Shown: positions 32,941 to 42,037, counted from the stretch's first letter. The stretch: DNA of 64,000 nucleotides from Erythrobacter sp. AP23 (GCF_001542855.1 NZ_LNBY01000012.1:1-64000), one strand, 5' to 3'. The notes: generated by a model not told the origin, from the letters alone. Translations and numbers: made by a program.

Positions 32941-34151
32941 TAAAACTGCACCGGGCCGTCGAGTTCCTTGACCTGCCACGGCAGGCCGTGATCGTTGAGC
33001 ATGTCCATGAACGGGTCGGGGTCCATCTCTTCCATGTTGAACACGCCGTCGCCCGCCCATTTGCCGGTGACCATCATCGCCGAGCCGATCATCGCGGGGA
33101 CGCCGGTGGTATAGGAAACCGCCTGGTTGCCGGTCTCTTCGTAAGCCGCCTCGTGCGAGCAGATGTTGTTGATGTAGAAGGTCTTTTCACCTGACCCATC
33201 CAGAGATTCGCCGGTCGCGATCACGCCGATATTGGTGTTGCCCTTGGTCGTTTCGCCCAGCGTTTCGGGCTTAGGCAGCACGGCGGCGAGAAACTGCAGC
33301 GGGATGATTTCCTTGCCCTGGTACTTGATCGGTTCGATCCCGGTCATGCCGACGTTCTGCAGCACGGTGAGGTGCTTGATGTATTCATCGCCGAAGGTCA
33401 TCCAGAAGCGCGCGCGCTCGAGCTCGGGATTGAACTTGGCGAGGCTTTCGAGCTCCTCGTGATACATCATGTACATGTTCTTCGGGCCGACGGCCTCGAA
33501 GTCGAACTCGACCTTCTTGCCCATCGCCGGGGTCTCGACCCACTCGCCACCTTCCCAGTGGCGCGCGGGCGCGGTCACTTCGCGGATGTTGATCTCGGGG
33601 TTGAAATTGGTTGCGAAGGCCTGGCCATGGTCGCCGCCATTGCAATCGAGGATGTCGAGCTGGCGGATCGTCTTGAGCTTGTGCTTCTTCAGCCAAATGG
33701 TGAAGACGGATGTGACGCCCGGGTCGAAGCCCGATCCCAGAAGCGCCATCAGCCCGGCCTGTTTGAAGCGGTCGTGATAGGCCCACTGCCACTTGTATTC
33801 GAACTTGGCCTCGTCCTTGGGCTCGTAATTGGCCGTGTCGAGATAATCGACGCCCGCTTCTAGGCAGGCATCCATGATCGGCAGGTCCTGATACGGCAGC
33901 GCGAGATTCACGACGAGGCTCGGCTTGGTCTTCTTGATCAGATTGACCATCGCGGGCACTTCTTCCGCGTCGATCTCGTAGGTGGATACGTCCACGCCGA
34001 TGCGCTCCTTCACGCTCGCGGCGATCGCGTCGCATTTCGACTTGGTGCGGCTGGCGAGATGGATGTCGGTGAAGATATCCTTGTTCATCGCCATCTTGTG
34101 AACGCAGACGCTGCTGACGCCGCCGGCACCGATCACCAGGACTGTCGACAT
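32940..34151 (-). CDS. Carboxynorspermidine/carboxyspermidine dehydrogenase (saccharopine dehydrogenase family)
   Basis: This enzyme reductively joins putrescine (or diaminopropane) with aspartate semialdehyde to form the carboxylated polyamine that NspC decarboxylates. The 403-residue protein starts with the Rossmann motif VLVIGAGGVSSVCVHKMAM and has LVVNLALPYQDLPIMDACLE and SGFDPGVTSVFT, as in the saccharopine dehydrogenase family. The ATG at 34151 is favoured over a TTG two codons upstream; AGAGG lies 8 bases before it. The nuclease cassette begins at its stop codon. Confidence 0.9.
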   Translation of the reverse strand: MSTVLVIGAGGVSSVCVHKMAMNKDIFTDIHLASRTKSKCDAIAASVKERIGVDVSTYEIDAEEVPAMVNLIKKTKPSLVVNLALPYQDLPIMDACLEAGVDYLDTANYEPKDEAKFEYKWQWAYHDRFKQAGLMALLGSGFDPGVTSVFTIWLKKHKLKTIRQLDILDCNGGDHGQAFATNFNPEINIREVTAPARHWEGGEWVETPAMGKKVEFDFEAVGPKNMYMMYHEELESLAKFNPELERARFWMTFGDEYIKHLTVLQNVGMTGIEPIKYQGKEIIPLQFLAAVLPKPETLGETTKGNTNIGVIATGESLDGSGEKTFYINNICSHEAAYEETGNQAVSYTTGVPAMIGSAMMVTGKWAGDGVFNMEEMDPDPFMDMLNDHGLPWQVKELDGPVQF

Positions 34152-34218
34152 GGGCAAAACCTCTTTCGTGAAAATTCGAATCTTGCGCGCCCCCTAGCGA
34201 AATGCGTTAGGTGCGCCA

Positions 34219-35175
34219 ATGATCCGAGACGATATCCGCATGCCGACCCGGCAGGGCGTGCTTGCCGCCGCAGATTCCATCGGCCGCCTCCTGCCGCCGA
34301 CACCGCTGCTGCCGGTCGAGATCGACGGAGTGCGCTGCCATGTGAAGGCCGAAAGCCTGCAACCGGTCGGCGCTTTCAAGATCCGCGGCGGGTGGTGGCG
34401 GCTTTCCAACCTGACCGACGAAGAAAAGGCGCGCGGCGTCGTCGCGGTATCCTCTGGCAATCACGCACAGGGAGTTGCCTGGGCGGCGCGGCGGCTGGGT
34501 GTCAAGGCGACAATCGTCATGCCGCGCAACGCACCGCAAGTGAAACTGGAGGCCACCCGCGCGCTGGGCGCGGACATTGTGCTCTACGACCGCCCGGGCG
34601 AGGATCGCGACGAGGTGGCCGCGAGGGAAGTCGAACGACGCGGTGCGGTGCTGGTGCACGCATTCGGCGATCCCTGGGTGATCGAAGGTCAGGGCAGCGC
34701 CGGCGTCGAGATCGAGGCGCAACTGAGCCGCAGCCCCTCGCGCCTCGTGGTGTGTTGTGGCGGCGGCGGGTTGGCAGCCGGCCTCGCCCTCGCCTGCCCG
34801 GACAGCGCGATCCATGTGATCGAGCCGGTTGGATGGGATATGGTCGGCCAGGCCCTCGAGGCCGGCGAAGTGGTCCGCGTGGGCGACAATCCGCCCGTCA
34901 CCGTCTGCGACGCGCTCCAACCCGACGCGACAAGACCGATCAACCTGTCGGTATTGCAAGGGCGCGCCGAGCCTGGCGTGACCGTTACGGACGAGGAAGT
35001 GCGCACGGCGCAGCGCTTCGCCTTCGCCAGGCTGAATCTCGTCGCCGAACCCGGCGGCGCGGCGGGGCTGGCGGCGGCGCTCGCCAAGAAGGTGCCCATC
35101 GACGCGGACACGGTGATCATGCTCACCGGCGGCAATACCGATGCGGCGAGCTTCGCCGAGATGCTGCGCGGGTGA
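34219..35175 (+). CDS. Threonine/serine dehydratase-like PLP enzyme
   Basis: A 318-residue fold II PLP enzyme. The PLP lysine is in LQPVGAFKIRGGWW, the cofactor asparagine in SSGNHAQGVAWAA, and the phosphate loop is CCGGGGLAAGLAL. It lacks the regulatory ACT domain, so it resembles catabolic threonine dehydratase or serine racemase/threo-hydroxyaspartate dehydratase. It is divergent from the polyamine dehydrogenase gene across 67 bp. Confidence 0.84.
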   Translation: MIRDDIRMPTRQGVLAAADSIGRLLPPTPLLPVEIDGVRCHVKAESLQPVGAFKIRGGWWRLSNLTDEEKARGVVAVSSGNHAQGVAWAARRLGVKATIVMPRNAPQVKLEATRALGADIVLYDRPGEDRDEVAAREVERRGAVLVHAFGDPWVIEGQGSAGVEIEAQLSRSPSRLVVCCGGGGLAAGLALACPDSAIHVIEPVGWDMVGQALEAGEVVRVGDNPPVTVCDALQPDATRPINLSVLQGRAEPGVTVTDEEVRTAQRFAFARLNLVAEPGGAAGLAAALAKKVPIDADTVIMLTGGNTDAASFAEMLRG

Positions 35176-35220
35176 TCGCGGCACCATCGATTGGTCCCTG
35201 ATTCCGAAGATAGGTTGCAA

Positions 35221-35249
35221 TTGACAATCGGATTTCATCCAATCAGGTA
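35221..35249 (+). promoter_or_regulatory. Possible sigma-70 promoter of the MAPEG gene pair
   Basis: A perfect -35 TTGACA sits at 35221-35226 in an unusually AT-rich stretch. The -10 position about 17 bases later is poor, so the call rests mainly on the -35 and on the position 34-62 bp before the first MAPEG gene. Confidence 0.3.
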
Positions 35250-35282
35250 CGCAGGAACTGGTTCGTAAGGGGAGAGATAACA

Positions 35283-35735
35283 ATGCAAGCCCAGATTCTG
35301 GCACCCGCCGCCGTATTGGTCGCATGGTCGATCGTAATGCTGTTCTGGATGGCCTTCACCCGCGTGCCAGCAATGAGCAAGCTCGGATCGGGTGTGTCCA
35401 AGGGCAAGCCCGGCGGTCGCGGCCAGGATCTCGAGGGCCTGATCGACGACAAGGTGAACTGGAAGGCGCACAATTACACTCACCTGATGGAACAGCCGAC
35501 GATCTTCTATCCGACGGTCATCATCCTGGCGGTGATGGGCGCAGGGGCTATCGATGTGCTGTTCGCATGGCTCTATGTCGTCCTGCGGATCATCCATTCG
35601 GTCTATCAGGCGACCGTCAACGTTGTCCGCATCCGCTTCATCTTCTTCCTGTTGTCGACAATCGCACTCATCGTTCTGGCCATTCGTGCGCTCATGGCTA
35701 CGCTGCTGTTCGATCCGGGCCTCGCCCCGGCCTGA
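35283..35735 (+). CDS. MAPEG-domain membrane protein (first of a tandem pair)
   Basis: A 150-residue four-helix membrane protein of the MAPEG family (glutathione-linked and eicosanoid enzymes). It shows VNWKAHNYTHLMEQPTIFYP and VVLRIIHSVYQATVNVVRIR, the family's substrate/glutathione-contacting region. Bacterial roles are mostly unknown. GGGGAGAG precedes the start. The adjacent gene is a clear paralog, so this is a local duplication. Confidence 0.85.
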   Translation: MQAQILAPAAVLVAWSIVMLFWMAFTRVPAMSKLGSGVSKGKPGGRGQDLEGLIDDKVNWKAHNYTHLMEQPTIFYPTVIILAVMGAGAIDVLFAWLYVVLRIIHSVYQATVNVVRIRFIFFLLSTIALIVLAIRALMATLLFDPGLAPA

Positions 35736-35746
35736 GGGAGAGAGCC

Positions 35747-36181
35747 ATGATCGAATCGCAAATCCTGCAACCCGTCGTCGTGCTCATGGCCTGGACCATG
35801 ATCATGTGGTTGTGGATGTACGCCACACGCATTCCCGCGATGTCGAAAGCGGGGATAGAGCCCAACGATGCCCGCCGGACCAGGGCGCTCGACGAGGCGC
35901 TGCCCGCCGAAGTCCAGTGGAAAGCGCATAATTACAACCATCTGCACGAAGCGCCGACGGTCTTTTATGCCGTGGCGCTGCTGCTGGCGATAGTGGGCTC
36001 GGGCGATGGGATGAATGCGTTGATCGCGTGGATCTATGTCGGCCTGCGGATCATCCACTCGCTGGTACAGGCGACCGCCAATGTCGTGATGGTGCGCTTC
36101 GTGCTCTACGCGCTGTCGAGCGTGGCGCTGATGGTGCTGATCTTCCACGCGGCCATCGTGGTGTTCGACATCCACTTGTGA
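35747..36181 (+). CDS. MAPEG-domain membrane protein (second of a tandem pair)
   Basis: A 144-residue paralog of the preceding protein, with VQWKAHNYNHLHEAPTVFYA and VGLRIIHSLVQATANVVMVR at the same positions and the same four-helix layout. It starts 11 bp after the first gene with GGGAGAGAG as ribosome-binding site, so the two are one operon and may form mixed trimers. A single REP-like palindrome begins 8 bp after its stop. Confidence 0.85.
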   Translation: MIESQILQPVVVLMAWTMIMWLWMYATRIPAMSKAGIEPNDARRTRALDEALPAEVQWKAHNYNHLHEAPTVFYAVALLLAIVGSGDGMNALIAWIYVGLRIIHSLVQATANVVMVRFVLYALSSVALMVLIFHAAIVVFDIHL

Positions 36182-36189
36182 CGGTGACT

Positions 36190-36211
36190 GGCCCCCGCGC
36201 AGGCGGGGGCC
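36190..36211. repeat. Single REP-like palindrome after the MAPEG operon
   Basis: A perfect 9-bp inverted repeat, GGCCCCCGC (36190-36198), GCAG loop, GCGGGGGCC (36203-36211). It has the same GCAG loop and a stem like those around the GIY-YIG gene at 56478. It could also act as a transcription or mRNA-end barrier between convergent genes. Confidence 0.7.
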
Positions 36212-36263
36212 TCAGCCGGAGTAGAATGGTGCTTTCGGCCTGAAGTCCCCGCCTTCGCGCGGC

Positions 36264-37229
36264 CTATTCCGCCGCTTCGCGTTCGGCCACTTCGAGCGTG
36301 GCGAGGAAGCGCTCGGCATCGAGCGCGGCCATGCAGCCCATGCCCGCCGCAGTCACCGCCTGGCGATAGGTGTGGTCGGTGACGTCGCCCGCCGCAAACA
36401 CGCCCGGGATCTCGGTCTTGGGCGAACCGGGCTCGGTCAGCAGATAGCCGCCATCGTCCATCTCCAGCTTGCCCTTGAACAGTTCGGTCGCGGGCGCGTG
36501 GCCGATCGCGACGAAGGCCCCGTCGACTTCAAGCGTGCTGTCCTCGCCCGTCTGCGTGTCGCGCAGGACCAGATGGCCTAGCGCGCCATTGGGACCGGCC
36601 TCGAAGCTTTCGACGGTCTTGTTCCAGATAACCTTGATCTTGGGATGATTGAGCAGGCGTTCCTGCAGGATCTTTTCGGCACGCAACTCGTCGCGGCGGT
36701 GGATTAGCGTGACGTCATCGGAATGGTTGGTGAGATAGAGCGCTTCCTCGACCGCAGTGTTGCCGCCGCCGATCACCGCGACCTTCTTGCCGCGATAGAA
36801 GAACCCGTCGCAGGTCGCGCAGGCGGACACGCCCTTGCCGCCCAATTCCTGTTCACCCGGAACGCCCAGCCACTTGGCCTGCGCACCTGTGCAGATCACG
36901 ATAACATCGGCGATATATTCGTCGCCGCTGTCGCCCACCGCCCTGAAGGGCGAACCCTTGGACAGGTCGACATCGACGATCGTGTCCCACATCATCCGCG
37001 TGCCGACGTGTTCGGCCTGTTTCTGCATCTGCTCCATCAGCCAGGGGCCCTGGATGACGTCGGCGAAGCCGGGATAATTCTCGACATCGGTGGTGATCGT
37101 CAGCTGGCCGCCGGGTTGGAGGCCCTGCACCACGATCGGCTCCATCATCGCGCGCGCGCCGTAGATCGCGGCCGAATAGCCCGCGGGGCCCGAACCGATG
37201 ATGAGCATCTTGGTGCGATGGGTGGTCAT
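36264..37229 (-). CDS. trxB: Thioredoxin-disulfide reductase
   Basis: TrxB uses NADPH to reduce thioredoxin. The 321-residue protein has the FAD motif IIGSGPAGYSAAIYGARA, the redox CATC pair in SACATCDGFFYRG, the NADPH motif VIGGGNTAVEEALYL and the C-terminal GVFAAGDVTD. Length is normal. It stands alone, convergent with the MAPEG operon. Confidence 0.95.
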   Translation of the reverse strand: MTTHRTKMLIIGSGPAGYSAAIYGARAMMEPIVVQGLQPGGQLTITTDVENYPGFADVIQGPWLMEQMQKQAEHVGTRMMWDTIVDVDLSKGSPFRAVGDSGDEYIADVIVICTGAQAKWLGVPGEQELGGKGVSACATCDGFFYRGKKVAVIGGGNTAVEEALYLTNHSDDVTLIHRRDELRAEKILQERLLNHPKIKVIWNKTVESFEAGPNGALGHLVLRDTQTGEDSTLEVDGAFVAIGHAPATELFKGKLEMDDGGYLLTEPGSPKTEIPGVFAAGDVTDHTYRQAVTAAGMGCMAALDAERFLATLEVAEREAAE

Positions 37230-37291
37230 GTCGTCAATTCCGTCAGTCTGAAACAGGTGTCGCGGCTATATGGGAAGCCCCGGCCCCAGAG

Positions 37292-38071
37292 TCACGCCAC
37301 GAAGCGTGCAATCAGCGCATCGCGCAATGCGTCATCCACACCTATCGCCTTTTCGAGATAGCCGTCGAAGCTGCCGTGGCGCTGGCTGGCGATCTCGAGA
37401 TAGCGGTCGAGATATTCCTCGCGCACACCGAGCAGGTCCTTCGCCGCCCCTTCGTCTAGCGTGCGGCCCAGCCGCGCCTCGATCCCGGGGAGCGACTGAC
37501 GCGCGAGGACATCGAAGGTCGGGCTGTCGTTGGTGCGCAGGAATTCGCGCCGCTGGTCCTCTTCGGATACGCCCAGGATATGCAGCAACATGGTCGCAGC
37601 CACGCCGGTGCGATCCTTGCCGGCATAGCAATGCACCAGACTCGCCCCTTCGCGCTCGGCAAGGATGCCGAGATAGCGGCCGAACATGACGATCATCGCC
37701 GGATTGTCGGGCATGCGCGTATAGACCGCGAGCATCCGCTCGCGCGCGAAATCCGATGCGGCCATATCCGGATCGATGTCCATATGCGGCGGGCTGGAGC
37801 TGGTTTCGCCTTCGTAAAATACGACCTCGCCATCGAACCCCTCGACCCGGCGGCAAGGGTGGGCGGAGCGTTCGCTCTGCCCACGCAGATCGATCACCGT
37901 GTGGATGTCCAGCGGGGCGATGGCGGCAAGGTCCGCGTCGGTCGCCTCGACATGATGGCCCGAACGAAAAAGCAGCCCGGTGCGCACTGCTCCGCCGGCC
38001 TGCGTCTTCCAGCCGCCGTAATCGCGGAAATTGTGAATGCCCTGAGTGTCGAGAAATGCATCGCGAATCAT
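37292..38071 (-). CDS. Tyrosine-protein phosphatase, PTP (DSP-like) family
   Basis: A 259-residue phosphatase with the signature HCYAGKDRTGVAAT (Cys-x5-Arg loop). The N-terminal GIHNFRDYGGWKT and VIDLRGQSERS match the atypical Tyr/Ser phosphatase group (IphP/PtpB-like) that also acts on phosphoinositides in some bacteria. It lies 50 bp after otsA on the same strand. The ATG at 38071 matches the family N-terminus, but no strong ribosome-binding site is seen. Confidence 0.84.
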   Translation of the reverse strand: MIRDAFLDTQGIHNFRDYGGWKTQAGGAVRTGLLFRSGHHVEATDADLAAIAPLDIHTVIDLRGQSERSAHPCRRVEGFDGEVVFYEGETSSSPPHMDIDPDMAASDFARERMLAVYTRMPDNPAMIVMFGRYLGILAEREGASLVHCYAGKDRTGVAATMLLHILGVSEEDQRREFLRTNDSPTFDVLARQSLPGIEARLGRTLDEGAAKDLLGVREEYLDRYLEIASQRHGSFDGYLEKAIGVDDALRDALIARFVA

Positions 38072-38121
38072 GCGCGCGACGGTGGCAGCCCAACATCTCA
38101 TGCGCAATCGCGCGCGGCGGA

Positions 38122-39552
38122 TCAGCCCTCGACCAGATCGCGCAGAAAGCTCGCCGTCCAGTCCTGCACATTGTCGTCGCGCACAGTCCCGATCATCTTT
38201 TCGTAACGCGCCTTGCGTTCGTCGAGCGGCATGTCGAGCGCGGTGCGGATGGCATGCGCGATGTCGTCGGGGCTATGCGGGTTGACCAGCACCGCGTCGG
38301 GCATTTGCGCCGCGGCCCCGGCGAAGCGCGAAAGGATCAGGACGCCGGGATCCTCGGGGTCCTGCGCCGCGACATATTCCTTCGCGACGAGGTTCATCCC
38401 GTCGCGCAACGGGGTCACGAGTCCGATCTTGGCGGCCCGGAAAAAGCCGAACAGCTCGGCATGGCTGTAGCCGCGATTGACGTAGCGGATCGGCACCAGG
38501 TCGACTTCGCTGCGCGCGCCGTTGATCTGGCCGCATTTCTGCTCCAGCTCGGCGCGGATCGCCTGATAGCTGTCGACATCCTCGCGGCTGGGCGGAGCGA
38601 TCTGGATGAAGACCAGATCCTTGATACCCTCCGGGTTGCTGTCGAAGAACCGCCCGATCCCGTCGATCCGTTCGGGGATGCCCTTCGAATAGTCCAGCCG
38701 GTCGACGCCGATCATCGCCGTGCGGCGCCGGGTGGAGCTTAGCAACCGCTGCTCCGCCTGGCGCGCCTCGCCGGTGTCGCCCAGATTCGAAAAGTGATCC
38801 CAGTCGATACCGATCGGATAGGCACGCGCGATGGTCGTGCGCCCCTCGAAGCTGACTGCGCCGCTGGCCTTGTCGACTTCAGCCCCAAGCTCGTTCTCGC
38901 AATAGTGCAGGAAGCTCGCGAGCCATTCCTCGGTCTGGAACCCGACCACATCGTAATAGAGCAGCGTGCGCACCAACCGCTCGTGATAGGGCAGCGAGAC
39001 GAACAGTCGGGTCGGCGGCCAGGGGATGTGCAGGAAGAAGCCGATGCGGTTCTTGAGGCCACGGGAACGCAGCCGCTCGCCCAGCGGGATCAGGTGATAA
39101 TCATGCACCCAGACCACATCGTCGGGTTCGATCAGCGGCGCGGACTGGTCGGCAAAACGCTCGTTCACCCGCTCGTAGCCCTTGCCCGTCTCGCGCTCGT
39201 ATTCGGCGAGGTCGAGGCGATAGTGGAACAGCGGCCACAGCGTCGAATTGGCATAGCCATTGTAATATTCGTCGATGTCGCGCTGCGACAGGTCGATGGT
39301 GGCCGTGGTCACGCCATCGTTCGTCTGCGTGTCGATATGGCCGGTGCGCCCACTTTCGCTTTCCTGCCCCGACCAGCCGAACCACAGGCCCTTGCGCGAT
39401 TTCAGCGCGGCATGAAGCGCGCCGGCAAGGCCGCCCTGCGCGCCTGCCGCACCACGCGCCTTGGGTACCGCGACGCGGTTGGAAATGACGACAAGGCGGG
39501 GATCGGAAGTCAGCGGACTTCGCTCCAGGGTTTGCTCAGAAGGCCTGCACAA
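38122..39552 (-). CDS. otsA: Trehalose-6-phosphate synthase (GT20)
   Basis: OtsA joins UDP-glucose (or another NDP-glucose) and glucose-6-phosphate into trehalose-6-phosphate. Visible GT20 motifs are LVVISNRVAVPK, VWVHDYHLIPLGERLR, FFLHIPWPP, IGVDRLDYSKGIPERI and LVTPLRDGMNLVAKEYVAAQ. The start is uncertain: the TTG at 39552 overlaps the upstream gene by 43 bp without a ribosome-binding site, while a CTG at 39513, overlapping the upstream stop, has GGAG nine bases before it and gives the expected N-terminus. The gene is part of an overlapping otsB-GH15-otsA set. Confidence 0.92.
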   Translation of the reverse strand: MCRPSEQTLERSPLTSDPRLVVISNRVAVPKARGAAGAQGGLAGALHAALKSRKGLWFGWSGQESESGRTGHIDTQTNDGVTTATIDLSQRDIDEYYNGYANSTLWPLFHYRLDLAEYERETGKGYERVNERFADQSAPLIEPDDVVWVHDYHLIPLGERLRSRGLKNRIGFFLHIPWPPTRLFVSLPYHERLVRTLLYYDVVGFQTEEWLASFLHYCENELGAEVDKASGAVSFEGRTTIARAYPIGIDWDHFSNLGDTGEARQAEQRLLSSTRRRTAMIGVDRLDYSKGIPERIDGIGRFFDSNPEGIKDLVFIQIAPPSREDVDSYQAIRAELEQKCGQINGARSEVDLVPIRYVNRGYSHAELFGFFRAAKIGLVTPLRDGMNLVAKEYVAAQDPEDPGVLILSRFAGAAAQMPDAVLVNPHSPDDIAHAIRTALDMPLDERKARYEKMIGTVRDDNVQDWTASFLRDLVEG

Positions 39553-41297
39553 TTGATTATACCAACCAGCGAATAGGTCTGCGGGAAGTTCCCCCACAAC
39601 TCGCCGGTCTCGTAATCGAGGTCTTCGCTGAGCAGGCCCGAATGCGTCGTATGACTGAGCATGGCCTCGAAGATCTCGCGCGCTTCATCGCGCCTGCCGA
39701 CCAGCGCGAGCGCTTCGATCAGCCAGAAGGTGCACACGTTGAAGGCGGTTTCGGGCGCGCCGAAATCGTCCTCCGCCGCATAGCGCAGCATGTGGTCGCC
39801 GCGGCGCAGGTCGCGCTCGATGGCAGCGAAGGTCTTGAGGAACCGCTCGTCGTCGGGCTTGAGATAGCGCAATTCGACCATCTGCAGCAGACTGGCGTCG
39901 AGATAATCGCTTTCGAAGCTCGCGCCGTAATGGCCGCCTTCCTCGCTCCAGGCTTCCGCGTCGATCTTTTTGCGGATCGCTTCGGCACGCTGCTTCCACA
40001 ATGCCACCCGGTCGTCCTTGCCGAGCCGCGCCGCGACATTGGCCAGCCGGTCGCAGGCGGCCCAGCACATGACCGCCGAATAGGTGTGCACTTCCTGGCG
40101 GGTACGAAACTCCCACAATCCCGCATCGGGCTTGTCATGCTTGGCCCAGGCCGCTTCGCCGACCTCTTCCAGATGCGCGAAATCGCGCTCGTCGGCCATG
40201 CGCAGCAGGCGCGTGTCGAAGAAGGCCTGCGCGGTCGGCATGACGATCTGGCCGTAACAGTCGTATTGTACCTGCTTGTAGGCGGCATTGCCCACGCGCA
40301 CCGGCCCCATGCCGCGATAGCCTGCGAGATGCTGGGCCTCGAATTCGTACAGATGGTCCGCGCCCATCACCGAATAGAGTGGCTGGATCTGGCCACCGCG
40401 CGCCTGGTCGACGATATTGCGCAGATAGGCGAGGTACTTCTCGAGCACATCGAGCGCGCCCAGGCGGTTGAGCGCCTGAACCGTGTAGTAGCTGTCGCGG
40501 ATCCAGCAGTAGCGATAATCCCAATTGCGCTCGCTGTTGGCCGCTTCGGGAATGGAGGTCGTGAGCGCGGCGACGATTGCGCCGGTCTCCTCGTGCTGGC
40601 ACAGCTTCAGGGCGATCGCGGCGCGGATCGTCTCTTCCTGCCATTCCAGCGGGATATGCAAGCCGCGTACCCAGTGCTGCCAGTAACGCGCGGTCATCGC
40701 CTCCATCCGCCGCACTTCGCTGCGGATATTGCCGACGAAAGGCTCGTCTGGCCCGAGAAAGAAATGCTGATCGCTTTCCACGCGATAGCTGCGGCCTTCG
40801 AGCACGTAGCCGATCGGAGCGTCGGTCGACAGCCGCAGCGCCTGCGGGCCGATCAGATACCGGATATGGTTGGTACCGTTGGTGGTGGTGGCGAGTTTCG
40901 CGCCGTATTCCTTCATCGGCGTCAGGACCACTCGCATGCGCGGCGCACCTGCGACGGGGCGCACGATGCGCGCATAGGCGACGGGGCGGTACATGCGCCC
41001 CGATCGTTCGAAACGCGGGGCGAAATCGTGAATCTCGACCGCGCTGCCATCCTCGCTTTCGAGACGTGTGACCAGGATCGCGGTGTTGCGCTCGTAATGC
41101 TGGCTTGCGTCGACCTGCCCGTCGAGCTCGAAACGCCAGATACCCCGATCGCGCACATCGTGATTGAGCAGCGAGCAGAATACCGGATCGCCGTCGACCC
41201 GCGGGACGCAGCCCCACACGAACCCGCCCTCGCGGTCGACAAGGGCACTGACCTGGCAATTGCCTATGGGGGAAAGCTCGAGATCCGCCTGCATCAT
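39510..41297 (-). CDS. Glycoside hydrolase family 15 protein (glucoamylase/trehalase-like)
   Basis: The 595-residue cytoplasmic protein begins DLELSPIGNCQVSALVDREG and has the GH15 barrel blocks NWDYRYCWIRDSYYTVQAL, with likely acid residues, and DYETGELWGNFPQTYSLVG at the C-terminus. Members hydrolyse alpha-glucosides including trehalose. Encoded between otsB and otsA with overlaps at both ends, it may tune trehalose level. The ATG at 41297 is one of two adjacent ATG codons overlapping the otsB TGA. Confidence 0.87.
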   Translation of the reverse strand: MMQADLELSPIGNCQVSALVDREGGFVWGCVPRVDGDPVFCSLLNHDVRDRGIWRFELDGQVDASQHYERNTAILVTRLESEDGSAVEIHDFAPRFERSGRMYRPVAYARIVRPVAGAPRMRVVLTPMKEYGAKLATTTNGTNHIRYLIGPQALRLSTDAPIGYVLEGRSYRVESDQHFFLGPDEPFVGNIRSEVRRMEAMTARYWQHWVRGLHIPLEWQEETIRAAIALKLCQHEETGAIVAALTTSIPEAANSERNWDYRYCWIRDSYYTVQALNRLGALDVLEKYLAYLRNIVDQARGGQIQPLYSVMGADHLYEFEAQHLAGYRGMGPVRVGNAAYKQVQYDCYGQIVMPTAQAFFDTRLLRMADERDFAHLEEVGEAAWAKHDKPDAGLWEFRTRQEVHTYSAVMCWAACDRLANVAARLGKDDRVALWKQRAEAIRKKIDAEAWSEEGGHYGASFESDYLDASLLQMVELRYLKPDDERFLKTFAAIERDLRRGDHMLRYAAEDDFGAPETAFNVCTFWLIEALALVGRRDEAREIFEAMLSHTTHSGLLSEDLDYETGELWGNFPQTYSLVGIINCAGLLSKPWSEVR

Positions 41298-42037
41298 AAC
41301 TCCAACCAATGGTGCACTGCAGCAACATTGTCGAGCCGGTATCGTGCCCGCTCGCTGGGCCTCTCACCGACGGCGATACCGAAACCTCCGTGCCGTTCGG
41401 CGCCGGCAAAGCCATCCTCGTCGGTTACGTCGTCGCCCACGAAGACCGGCGCCGCACCCACGAAGGGGGCAGTCTGCATGAACGCCTCCACCGCCGCGGC
41501 CTTGGTCGCGCCGGGGCGCACCAGTTCGGCCACTCCCTTGCCGCTGGTCACGCACAATTCGCGCGATGCGGCGAACTCCTGCGCGTAGGCGAGCGTCGCT
41601 TCGCGCTTTTCCGGCTGACCGCGAAAATGCAGCGCGCCGCCATGCGCCTTGGTTTCGTAGAACAGGCCGTTTTGCTCGGCATAGCTCCTGAGTTCCGCAA
41701 TCGAGGCGTCGGACAGGCCGCGCGGCTCCTCGCCCAATCGCGTGCCGTCGGCAAGGAAACGCGAGGCGCCATGCGATCCCGCACGGCAGATCGCCAGCTC
41801 GCCGAGATGCATATGCAGATCGTCGAGCGCCCGCCCGCTGACCAGCGCCAGCCTGCCATGCAACCGGTCGCGCAGGGCATGGAGTGCCGCGAGAAGGTGG
41901 TCGGGCACGTGAATGTCTCCCGGACGTGGCGCGATTTCAACCAGCGTTCCGTCGAAATCGAGGAACAGCGCCGCCGGCCTGCCGGCGAACAGATCGCCAA
42001 GCGGCGGCGGGGGCGGGAGCGTTCTCTTACCGTCCAT
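41294..42037 (-). CDS. otsB: Trehalose-6-phosphate phosphatase
   Basis: OtsB removes phosphate from trehalose-6-phosphate. The 247-residue HAD enzyme has the nucleophile motif LFLDFDGTLVEIAP, a LVSGRALDDL motif II region, a lysine in KGVAELVRPGATKAAAVEA and FVGDDVTDEDGF (motif IV). Start at 42037 gives the normal length; an upstream in-frame extension of 10 codons has no family similarity. It is the first gene of the trehalose set. Confidence 0.92.
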   Translation of the reverse strand: MDGKRTLPPPPPLGDLFAGRPAALFLDFDGTLVEIAPRPGDIHVPDHLLAALHALRDRLHGRLALVSGRALDDLHMHLGELAICRAGSHGASRFLADGTRLGEEPRGLSDASIAELRSYAEQNGLFYETKAHGGALHFRGQPEKREATLAYAQEFAASRELCVTSGKGVAELVRPGATKAAAVEAFMQTAPFVGAAPVFVGDDVTDEDGFAGAERHGGFGIAVGERPSERARYRLDNVAAVHHWLEL

